Positions 1 to 5,085 of a stretch of 5,085 nt of DNA are shown here, in pieces. Where the stretch lies: NCBI GenBank assembly GCA_002498455.1, contig DAHO01000065.1, positions 1 through 5,085 on the forward strand, written 5' to 3'. The notes below the pieces were generated by a model that was not told where the DNA came from, searched no databases, and saw only the letters and a list, made by a program, of their open reading frames with translations. The DNA is from Euryarchaeota archaeon UBA602 (GTDB lineage Archaea > Thermoplasmatota > Poseidoniia > Poseidoniales > Thalassarchaeaceae). The position numbers and the translations under genes were made by a program. How positions within the stretch are numbered: position 1 is the first letter of the stretch; each line of letters begins with the position of its first letter.

Positions 1-27
1 GCTGCAGAAGCGATGAATGAAAACCAA

Positions 28-537
28 TCATGATTTTGTCCAAATCGAATACGTAGTAGTAAATTCGTTGTCTGCATCTGCTTCAATCGTCTCAATGACT
101 GATTCAGTCCACGTCTCGCGGTTCCAGTCGGGGAATCGAACATCGCCTGAATCACTGGTATGGACTTTCGTCACATGAATTTCCTCGACACGATCAAGGA
201 ACATTTCGTAGATTTGTGCGCCACCAATCACCCAGCATTCGTCACAGGCTTCTGCATAGGCAATCTCGATTGCTCGGCCTTGATACAATGCAGTTTCCGC
301 CTCGGGATGACTCCAATCCACATCTCGTGACATCACGATGTTGACACGCTCAGGCAGAGGTTGATATGCATCAGGAAGCGAATCCCAAGTTTTGCGACCC
401 ATAATGACGGCATTGAAACCATCGGCCTCAGTCAAAGATTTGAATCGAGCCATGTCTGACTTCAATCGCCAAGGCAGGTTGTTTTCACGTCCAATACATC
501 CATCTTCATCCATTGCAACAATCATGGCCAGTTTCAT
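28..537 (-). CDS. folA: Dihydrofolate reductase, bacterial type
   Basis: Cytosolic enzyme that reduces dihydrofolate to tetrahydrofolate with NADPH, regenerating the cofactor oxidised by thymidylate synthase. The protein has 169 residues, a normal length for single-domain DHFR. Visible family marks are the Met20-loop region ending in LPW (21-23), the acidic catalytic residue D28, F32 in the folate pocket, the NADPH-binding MGRKTWDSL block (46-54), R64 in LPERVNI (equivalent to E. coli R57), the IGGAQIY block (104-110) and T123. All key residues are present, so it should be active. The start is fixed by the family N-terminus (MKLAMIVAMDEDGCIG) and by an upstream AGGTGAT site. It lies 8 nt downstream of thyA and is probably translated from the same transcript. 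After the stop the minus strand reads TTGGTTTTCATT, a weak T-rich stretch that could end transcription, but the window ends too soon to judge. It is acidic, as expected for a marine archaeon. Confidence 0.96.
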   Translation of the reverse strand: MKLAMIVAMDEDGCIGRENNLPWRLKSDMARFKSLTEADGFNAVIMGRKTWDSLPDAYQPLPERVNIVMSRDVDWSHPEAETALYQGRAIEIAYAEACDECWVIGGAQIYEMFLDRVEEIHVTKVHTSDSGDVRFPDWNRETWTESVIETIEADADNEFTTTYSIWTKS

Positions 538-540
538 GAA

Positions 541-547
541 ATCACCT
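541..547 (-). promoter_or_regulatory. Shine-Dalgarno site of folA
   Basis: The minus strand reads AGGTGAT here, complementary to the ATCACCT found near the 3' end of archaeal 16S rRNA. It lies 3 nt before the folA ATG and shares bases with the TAG stop codon of thyA. Ribosomes ending thyA would therefore sit on the folA start signal, which suggests translational coupling (inference). It is the only convincing ribosome binding site I see in the window. Confidence 0.75.
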
Positions 548-1340
548 AGACGCTGATGGGAGCCGCTATGTGTGGGTGGTGCTGATAGCCCTCAACCTCA
601 ATATGTTCAGCGGTGAAAGCATCGATATCCATGATACTCGAATCGAGTTTGATTGTTGGCAAGGGCAAGGGTTCACGGGTGATTTGCTCTTTTGCCTGTT
701 CAAGATGGTTCAGATACAAGTGGGCATCACCGATTGTATGAACAAAGTCACCGACATCGAGCTCACAAACCTGGGCCATCATGTGAGTCAACAATGCGTA
801 TGAAGCGATATTGAAGGGGACACCCAAGAAAACATCCGCGCTTCGCTGATACAATTGACATGAGAGTTTGCCATCTGCAACATAGAACTGGAAAAAGGCA
901 TGGCATGGCATCAATGCCATGTCCTCAAGTTCGCCGACGTTCCAAGCGCTGACCAAAATTCTACGACTTGATGGATTGGTTTTGATGAGATTAATGGCTT
1001 CAGAAATTTGGTCTATGACACGGCCATCCTTGGATTCCCATTTCCGCCACTGTTTGCCGTAGACGGGCCCCAAATCCCCGTTTTCATCGGCCCATTCATT
1101 CCAAATCCGAACCTTATTTTCCTGAAGATAGCCGACATTGGTGTCACCAGAAAGGAACCAAAGTAACTCATGGATAATGCTGGGCCAATGCAGTCGCTTG
1201 GTCGTGACTGCAGGGAACCCCTGAGACAAATCAAATCGCATTTGATGACCAAAAACAGACAAAGTGCCCGTACCTGTACGATCTCCACGTTCAACACCCT
1301 CATCGAGAATTCGGCGCAACAAGTCGAGATAGGTCTGCAT
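546..1340 (-). CDS. thyA: Thymidylate synthase, ThyA family
   Basis: Makes dTMP from dUMP with 5,10-methylene-tetrahydrofolate as both methyl donor and reductant, releasing dihydrofolate. The protein has 264 residues, the same length as E. coli ThyA, and can be aligned to it from memory almost without gaps. Active-site residues fall at the same numbers: R21 in DRTGTGT, E58 and W80, R126/R127, the nucleophile C146 in MPCHAFFQFY, R166 in QLYQRS, D169, N177 in PFNIASY, and H207/Y209 in GDAHLY. The carboxyl end (HPHIAAPISV) is also typical. The start is set by the family N-terminus MQTYLDLLRRILDEG; no Shine-Dalgarno sequence precedes it, so the message may be leaderless or short-leadered. It lies 47 nt downstream of plsC and 8 nt upstream of folA. 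ThyA of this closely bacterial form is not universal in archaea, many of which use ThyX or divergent forms, so ancient transfer from bacteria is likely (inference). Confidence 0.98.
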   Translation of the reverse strand: MQTYLDLLRRILDEGVERGDRTGTGTLSVFGHQMRFDLSQGFPAVTTKRLHWPSIIHELLWFLSGDTNVGYLQENKVRIWNEWADENGDLGPVYGKQWRKWESKDGRVIDQISEAINLIKTNPSSRRILVSAWNVGELEDMALMPCHAFFQFYVADGKLSCQLYQRSADVFLGVPFNIASYALLTHMMAQVCELDVGDFVHTIGDAHLYLNHLEQAKEQITREPLPLPTIKLDSSIMDIDAFTAEHIEVEGYQHHPHIAAPISV

Positions 1341-1363
1341 GACAAACTGGCTAATCGCGACGG

Positions 1364-1374
1364 TTCTTGAAGAA
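1364..1374 (-). promoter_or_regulatory. Short palindrome upstream of thyA
   Basis: The minus strand carries TTCTTCAAGAA, a perfect 5-bp inverted repeat around one central base, 24-34 nt before the thyA start codon. If the thyA message starts at or near its ATG, this is where an archaeal promoter element or an operator would lie. No recognisable TATA box is present, only GTATTC next to it. A palindrome this short can arise by chance, so the assignment is tentative. Confidence 0.2.
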
Positions 1375-1378
1375 TACC

Positions 1379-1397
1379 CGCACCCTTTCAGGGTGCG
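1379..1397 (-). other. Stem-loop over the plsC stop codon
   Basis: On the minus strand CGCACCCT and AGGGTGCG form a perfect 8-bp, GC-rich stem with a 3-nt GAA loop. The TGA stop of plsC uses the last base of the left arm and the first two loop bases, so the right arm lies just past the gene. The hairpin is stable enough to form in RNA. It could mark the plsC 3' end, protect or process a plsC-thyA transcript, or hinder readthrough. No long U-tract follows (the next bases are GGTATTCTTC), so I do not call it a standard intrinsic terminator. Confidence 0.45.
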
Positions 1398-2188
1398 CCG
1401 AGGGCTTCAATCGAGCCCATCAATTGGTCAGTGAATCGTCTGTAAAGTCCACGAAGAGCATCACGTTGTTCATCCGGTTGAGAATCAATAATGGCTTGGA
1501 GGGATGCGTTGTCTTGGGCTCCCCCTGCAGGATGAACTAGCCACTCATTCCAAGTCACACTCTTCCCATAAGTGATATCAACACGTTTCCAAAATCGAAT
1601 CGATTTGTCACCAGGTGCCATGACTGAACGTGCTCCAATAATCGCTGTAGGAAATACGGGGACATTCGGGTGGCTCGCAGCCAATCGAGCAACACCGGTT
1701 TTACCTTCTGTCAAAAACGGTGGCTCATCGCGCCGAGAGCGGGTACCTTCAGGGAAAATACCCATGGCCAAGCCCGCGCTCAACACATCTGAAGCACTGC
1801 TGAGGGCATCGGCGGCGCCAGATTCACGGTGAGTCCGTATCTGTCCACTTGTCTTCATGACAATCGCCGTGGCAAGTTTCTCGAAATGACCATCTTTTGC
1901 CAAATAGTGAATTCGTCGACGGGCGCCCGAGATGATGGTAAATGGATCGATGTGAGAGGTGTGATTTGCGGCGATAATGACTGCCCCCTTGCGAGGGATG
2001 CGTTCGATACCTCGGTAGCGAAGCCGGAAAATCGAGCGGAACATAATTGGTAGCGTCGACATGAAAAGACTGTACAGAGGTGATTTTGGCAAAGGGGTTG
2101 GAGCCCCAGGGATGAGGCAGATTTTACGAAGCGCTTCCATCGTGGCTTCGCTGACCTCTGCCATACCCTCCCATCCACTGATTTGCAT
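1388..2188 (-). CDS. plsC: PlsC-type 1-acylglycerol-3-phosphate acyltransferase
   Basis: Member of the PlsC/LPLAT family, which moves an acyl group from acyl-ACP or acyl-CoA to lysophosphatidate or a similar acceptor at the inner membrane face. With the start used here it has 266 residues, near the usual 240-260. Family motifs appear in order: a hydrophobic stretch at about 36-54, the catalytic HX4D motif NHTSHIDPF (H76, D81), the GQIRTHR block (115-121), the acceptor-binding FPEGTRSR motif (145-152) and VPVFPTAIIGA (176-186). The catalytic set is complete. The last 40 or so residues are polar and not recognised. The start is uncertain. ATG at 2188 is used, but ATG at 2164 (258 residues) has GGAGG only 2 nt ahead, which is too close for a good Shine-Dalgarno. 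The frame stays open to an ATG at 2305, but that would overlap the signal peptide of the divergent gene. The exact acyl donor and acceptor cannot be read from sequence. Confidence 0.9.
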   Translation of the reverse strand: MQISGWEGMAEVSEATMEALRKICLIPGAPTPLPKSPLYSLFMSTLPIMFRSIFRLRYRGIERIPRKGAVIIAANHTSHIDPFTIISGARRRIHYLAKDGHFEKLATAIVMKTSGQIRTHRESGAADALSSASDVLSAGLAMGIFPEGTRSRRDEPPFLTEGKTGVARLAASHPNVPVFPTAIIGARSVMAPGDKSIRFWKRVDITYGKSVTWNEWLVHPAGGAQDNASLQAIIDSQPDEQRDALRGLYRRFTDQLMGSIEALGAP

Positions 2189-2240
2189 TTGATGATTGCC
2201 TAATGCACATAGGTTAAGGTCAAGAAATATCGACACTCGG
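2189..2240. promoter_or_regulatory. Divergent intergenic region, plsC / surface protein
   Basis: These 52 bases lie between two divergent start codons and must hold the promoters of both genes unless promoters lie inside the coding regions. The only TATA-like stretch is AAATAT on the plus strand (2225-2230), read as ATATTT on the minus strand. On the minus strand its spacing would place transcription start about 14 nt before the plsC ATG. For the plus-strand gene it lies too close to the ATG at 2241. No Shine-Dalgarno sequence precedes either start. The role is inferred mainly from gene arrangement. Confidence 0.35.
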
Positions 2241-3359
2241 ATGCATACCGTGAGAGCCGCAATCGTCATGCTGAGCATTTTGCTCCTTTCTTTAACGATG
2301 CCCAATGCCGTTGCATGGAGAGCCGATGGTTGGTTGATTCAGGATGTCGTTGGCGGCGAACGTCTGGCTTTGGGTGATGAATTTGGCTGCCATGGAATGC
2401 CCGGGAAAAATATCGAAGATGATCTCTCCGTCGTTCAAGAATGCAAAGAATACCTTACCTCTCAAATCAACGCCTCAAAGTGGGGCAACCAACCACTTTC
2501 ATTTGGAATCCCTATGGAAACATTGGATGCATTAACTTACACCATTTTGGAGGATGAAGGATTCAGAATTGTCGGCGATCATGTTGGTACAAACATCAAT
2601 GCAAGTTTATGGGCCATCAACCGAAATGCCGGCAGCTTAGAGCAAAATGTGGCATCCAGTACCATGATTCAGGAATCCATCGAACAAGACGGTTATGCGA
2701 GTGTGTATTGGGAGGCTAGAATTGCCGACCTGAATGTTCGTCGTGATCGCGATGTTCTTTCTTGGTTGGATGACCAAGATTACTGGTTCACCACTTGGGG
2801 CGAATGGTACTCTTCAAATCACTTCGCATCCGAAGTGGAGCGGACGGAAGAATCGGTTACTGTGAAAGGATCTGCAAGTGCGAGCGGCGCCTGGGACGTA
2901 CCCGGCAACACATTCATCACCATCTCTGGAGGTCAATTTACGTCCGTCGAGAGAATCGATGATTCGGCCATTGACGAATTGACGTTGGACAATAATCACC
3001 TCAAAATTGGATACAGAATCGTCAATGGAACGGGTGTGACTCTAACCATCCCCAGCGATGCCATCGTCCGAATTACTTGGGAAGGAGTTGATGCTGAAAT
3101 TCAGATTAACCAAGGTACATTCAACAACATGCCACCTTTTGTTGCCGTGGGACATCACACCAACGATTTATTCGAATGGAGTTCTCCATTCCAAGATTCA
3201 AAGGTTCGCTTCACTTGGTTGATTGAACCGCAACCCGACGTGCAGCCTTCTTGGATTCTGCCGATTTTGGCGATTCTTGTCGTTCTAGCTGTACCGATTG
3301 CAGTTCGCTCAACTTTGTCCCATGACCAAGCAATGTATCCATATTCGGAAGAAGAGTGA
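2241..3359 (+). CDS. Unrecognised secreted, C-terminally membrane-anchored protein
   Basis: I do not recognise this family. The 372-residue product has an N-terminal signal peptide: basic MHTVR, a hydrophobic core at about 6-19, then PNAVA with a likely signal peptidase cut after A25. The outside part (26-337) is acidic and rich in Trp, Ser, Thr and Asn. Its second half (about 205-330) has alternating hydrophobic/polar strands that suggest a beta-sandwich. Only two cysteines remain after the signal, C50 and C68, likely a disulfide. There are three N-glycosylation sequons, at N77, N120 and N262. A single membrane segment spans about 338-355 (WILPILAILVVLAVPIAV), followed by a short cytoplasmic tail ending YSEEE. 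The expected topology is outside-facing with a C-terminal anchor. The start at 2241 is chosen because it gives a normal signal peptide; ATG at 2196 would add a charged 15-residue lead and ATG at 2268 a shorter signal. Binding or adhesion is possible, but no catalytic motif is visible. Confidence 0.85.
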   Translation: MHTVRAAIVMLSILLLSLTMPNAVAWRADGWLIQDVVGGERLALGDEFGCHGMPGKNIEDDLSVVQECKEYLTSQINASKWGNQPLSFGIPMETLDALTYTILEDEGFRIVGDHVGTNINASLWAINRNAGSLEQNVASSTMIQESIEQDGYASVYWEARIADLNVRRDRDVLSWLDDQDYWFTTWGEWYSSNHFASEVERTEESVTVKGSASASGAWDVPGNTFITISGGQFTSVERIDDSAIDELTLDNNHLKIGYRIVNGTGVTLTIPSDAIVRITWEGVDAEIQINQGTFNNMPPFVAVGHHTNDLFEWSSPFQDSKVRFTWLIEPQPDVQPSWILPILAILVVLAVPIAVRSTLSHDQAMYPYSEEE

Positions 3360-3361
3360 TG

Positions 3362-4402
3362 TCACGATTCAGTACTTGATTCGATTTGTACTCCTTCCAG
3401 ACGCATGGCTTCAACGACTCGATCGAGCAAAAAACGCTCCTCTCCCAAGCGCTCAGGTGGCATGACGCCGACATCGCTGATTGTGCCATCTGCAAGCATT
3501 TCTGCGACTTCTACGGTGACCAAACCAGTCGTTCTTGCCATCGATGACCAACCATTCATCCCCTCATCAATGACATCCCATTTCCACAACTTCTGACCTT
3601 TGGTCACTACAACGGATAACCATGTGAATTCGGGGCGCTCAGAATCAAACTGCCATGCGGCAAGCAGTTCGTCTTCTGTATCATCGCCACTGAGATACCG
3701 GTCGATATGGCCGGGCCAGCGCACGGTATATTCTAGCAACTCTTGACTGTCAATGGTATTCAGTAAAGAGCGAACCCCATCGGTCAGAAACGCTTCCATG
3801 GAACCGTATCCTGGAACCGATACCAAGTGACGTTCGGATAAGGCCGGCTCGGTCACATTGTGTCCAGACCGGCGAATTCGTGCAGGCCGTGTATATTCTT
3901 CAATCACATCTGAAGGTGAAAAAGGAGCCATGTAGGACCACTCGTCATCGGGTTGCTGCGGATTACCACCGACCCAAATTTTCCCTGAATCAAGTATCCC
4001 TAGTTCGGTTTCCGCGGCTTTGAGAATTGCATTCGAAAGACCCGGAGCGATGCCCACATCGTAAATCAAAGTGGCTTGGCTATTTTTCGCCAATTGATCG
4101 AGACTGCGTGGATCTTCGGCAGTGAATGCCAAATCGGCCACTCGCATTCCATTGATACTGACAAGGTTCTCGCGAATCGAATGACCAATTCGACCCGGTA
4201 GACAATTGATGACAACATCTGTATCAGACACATAATCAACGAGATTATCAGCAGAAATTTGAGATTGAATCACCTCGATTTCCGATGATACGTCCTGTAT
4301 GGAATCGGCATCCACCAAACGCACCTCATGTCCACGATTGTGCAGAGTCGAAGACACAAACCTTCCAACCAAGCCGCCACCGAGTACACACATGCGCGCC
4401 AT
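3362..4402 (-). CDS. Saccharopine dehydrogenase family oxidoreductase
   Basis: NAD(P)-dependent oxidoreductase of the saccharopine dehydrogenase (Lys9-like) family, 346 residues, within the range of the short prokaryotic members. The Rossmann nucleotide-binding loop is GGGLVG (8-13), and the second strand ends VRLVDAD with an acidic D31, which favours NAD over NADP (inference). Later family marks are the VVINCLPG block (63-70), YDVGIAPGLSN (114-124), KIWVGGNPQQP (141-151), EEYTRPARIRRSG (168-180), GSMEAFLTDGVRSLL (200-214), VRWPGH (227-232) and the SSMARTTG block near the C-terminus (286-293). These blocks are shared by saccharopine reductases and by carboxynorspermidine dehydrogenases, so lysine metabolism and polyamine synthesis are both possible; no neighbouring pathway gene decides it. 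The start at 4402 gives MARMCVLGGG; ATG at 4393 would also leave an intact Rossmann strand. No Shine-Dalgarno is visible. Its stop is 2 nt from that of the opposing gene. Confidence 0.92.
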   Translation of the reverse strand: MARMCVLGGGLVGRFVSSTLHNRGHEVRLVDADSIQDVSSEIEVIQSQISADNLVDYVSDTDVVINCLPGRIGHSIRENLVSINGMRVADLAFTAEDPRSLDQLAKNSQATLIYDVGIAPGLSNAILKAAETELGILDSGKIWVGGNPQQPDDEWSYMAPFSPSDVIEEYTRPARIRRSGHNVTEPALSERHLVSVPGYGSMEAFLTDGVRSLLNTIDSQELLEYTVRWPGHIDRYLSGDDTEDELLAAWQFDSERPEFTWLSVVVTKGQKLWKWDVIDEGMNGWSSMARTTGLVTVEVAEMLADGTISDVGVMPPERLGEERFLLDRVVEAMRLEGVQIESSTES

Positions 4403-4492
4403 GAACCGGCATACCCATTCAGCACGTCAAACCACCGGCAATGGTCTAAACACACCCGACGCCTTCTTAGCCGCTTTGTTTACGCCAAGTTG
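4403..4492. promoter_or_regulatory. Divergent intergenic region, oxidoreductase / trpS
   Basis: These 90 bases separate two divergent start codons, so both promoters should lie here. I find no clear TATA box and no Shine-Dalgarno sequence before either gene. The best AT-rich stretches are TCTAAAC (4445-4451; GTTTAGA on the minus strand, about 45 nt before the oxidoreductase start) and TTTGTTTAC (4475-4483, close before trpS). Neither is a good consensus match. The role is inferred from arrangement. Confidence 0.3.
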
Positions 4493-5085
4493 ATGGTCGA
4501 CATCAACCCGTGGTCCAGTGAAGTCTCTACGGACTATGAGCGCATCATTGAGCAGTTCGGCCTTGAACCGATTTCACTGTCACAGATTCCAAACCCTTCT
4601 CTTCACCATCGTCGAGGCATTATTTTCGCGCATCGCGAACTGGGAAATGTATTGCAAGCACAAAGTCGTGGAGAATCATTCGGGGTGATGACTGGACTCA
4701 TGCCAAGTGGTCAGATGCACTTAGGTCACAAAATGGTCATCGATCAAGTTCGCTGGTTCCAAGAACAAGGTGCGGACGTCACCATTGCTGTCGCAGATTT
4801 AGAAGCCAATGCGACGCGAGGTTACAGTTTGACTGAATGCCGAAAGATTGCGCTTGAGGAATATGTATCGAATTATGTAGCCATGGGACTGGACCCGGAG
4901 CGGACGAATATCTACTTCCAGAGTACACGACCCATCGTCCAACGCATGGGATTTACCTTAGGAAAGCGAACCAACTTATCTGAGTTTGAAGCCATATACG
5001 GATTCAAGGGAGATACAAACCTCGCACATGTGCAAGCGCCCTTGGTCCAAGCAGGCGATATTCTGCACCCTCAATTGGATGAATA
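4493..5085 (+). CDS. trpS: Tryptophanyl-tRNA synthetase, archaeal type (3' end outside window)
   Basis: Class I aminoacyl-tRNA synthetase that charges tRNA(Trp) with tryptophan using ATP. Only the first 197 codons are in the window; the frame is still open at the last base. Seen in order: an N-terminal segment MVDINPWSSEVSTDYE with QFGLEPI (1-27), RRGIIFAHREL (40-50), the ATP-binding signature PSGQMHLGH (71-79, the HIGH motif as HLGH), ADLEANATRG (101-110), SEFEAIYGF (163-171) and the substrate-site segment QAPLVQAGDILHPQLDE (181-197). This combination is that of the archaeal TrpRS found in haloarchaea and relatives, not the shorter bacterial enzyme. The KMSKS loop and the anticodon-binding domain must lie beyond the window. 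ATG at 4493 is chosen because the NPW-DYE pattern begins the family. The frame is open upstream to ATG 4328, but that lead would be antisense to the oxidoreductase N-terminus and looks non-coding. No Shine-Dalgarno precedes the start, which suggests a leaderless or short-leadered message. Confidence 0.93.
   Translation, partial: MVDINPWSSEVSTDYERIIEQFGLEPISLSQIPNPSLHHRRGIIFAHRELGNVLQAQSRGESFGVMTGLMPSGQMHLGHKMVIDQVRWFQEQGADVTIAVADLEANATRGYSLTECRKIALEEYVSNYVAMGLDPERTNIYFQSTRPIVQRMGFTLGKRTNLSEFEAIYGFKGDTNLAHVQAPLVQAGDILHPQLDE

Noticed and set aside
570..803. Plus-strand open frame of 77 codons inside thyA.
   Set aside because: It is antisense to strongly conserved ThyA codons and the peptide has no recognisable features.
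904..921. Perfect 8-bp inverted repeat (CATGGCAT, CA, ATGCCATG) inside thyA, next to repeated GGCAT units.
   Set aside because: It encodes the conserved ALMPCHA segment around the catalytic cysteine; protein constraint explains the repeat.
28..1340. A fused bifunctional DHFR-thymidylate synthase.
   Set aside because: The two frames are separate, with a TAG stop, an 8-nt gap and a new ATG; gene order is also ThyA first.
1013..1345. Minus-strand open frame of 110 codons overlapping thyA in another frame.
   Set aside because: Shadow of thyA; the real frame matches ThyA over its full length.
1855..2178. Minus-strand open frame of 107 codons overlapping plsC, plus plus-strand frames at 1572-1832 and 1829-2053.
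   Set aside because: All lie over the conserved PlsC coding region in other frames and show no protein features of their own.
4328..4492. In-frame extension of trpS up to an upstream ATG (55 extra codons).
   Set aside because: Archaeal TrpRS proteins begin near the NPW-DYE segment; the extension runs antisense to the oxidoreductase N-terminus and has a low-complexity, His/Arg/Ser-rich look.
1..5085. tRNA or rRNA genes, CRISPR repeats, insertion sequences, or a defence or secondary metabolite cluster.
   Set aside because: Nearly all bases are in six well-defined genes, and the short gaps show no cloverleaf, direct repeat array, transposase or terminal repeats.

Overview
The window most likely comes from a marine planktonic archaeon of the Thermoplasmatota, with Marine Group II (Poseidoniales) as my best guess. 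The clearest archaeal marker is the partial tryptophanyl-tRNA synthetase at the right end. Its N-terminal pattern (NPW, DYE, QFGLEPI), its HLGH signature and its FSEFEAIYGF-like block match the type found in haloarchaea and related euryarchaea. Beside it sit genes of bacterial character: thyA, folA and a PlsC-type acyltransferase. Base composition is near balanced, the genes are tightly packed, and most starts lack a Shine-Dalgarno sequence. The assignment is by recognition only; no search was run.

Layout from left to right. On the minus strand, plsC (1388-2188), thyA (546-1340) and folA (28-537) read leftward in that order. thyA and folA are 8 nt apart, and an archaeal-type ribosome binding site for folA overlaps the thyA stop, so they are very probably co-transcribed. 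A 47-nt gap with a perfect stem-loop separates plsC from thyA. A short divergent region (2189-2240) then leads to a plus-strand gene (2241-3359) for an unrecognised secreted or surface protein with a signal peptide and a C-terminal membrane anchor. It meets, tail to tail with 2 nt between the stops, a minus-strand saccharopine dehydrogenase-family gene (3362-4402). A second divergent region (4403-4492) separates that gene from trpS (4493 to beyond the window end).

How the genes work together. ThyA and FolA form a closed metabolic pair: ThyA methylates dUMP and oxidises methylene-tetrahydrofolate to dihydrofolate, and FolA reduces the dihydrofolate again. This implies a folate-based C1 metabolism. 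PlsC implies some handling of acyl-glycerol phosphate lipids, which is unusual for an archaeon. The other genes look like independent single-gene units. I see no tRNA, rRNA, CRISPR array, mobile element or defence system, and no gene-free stretch longer than about 90 bases. No clear undescribed system is visible; the orphan surface protein is the least explained item.
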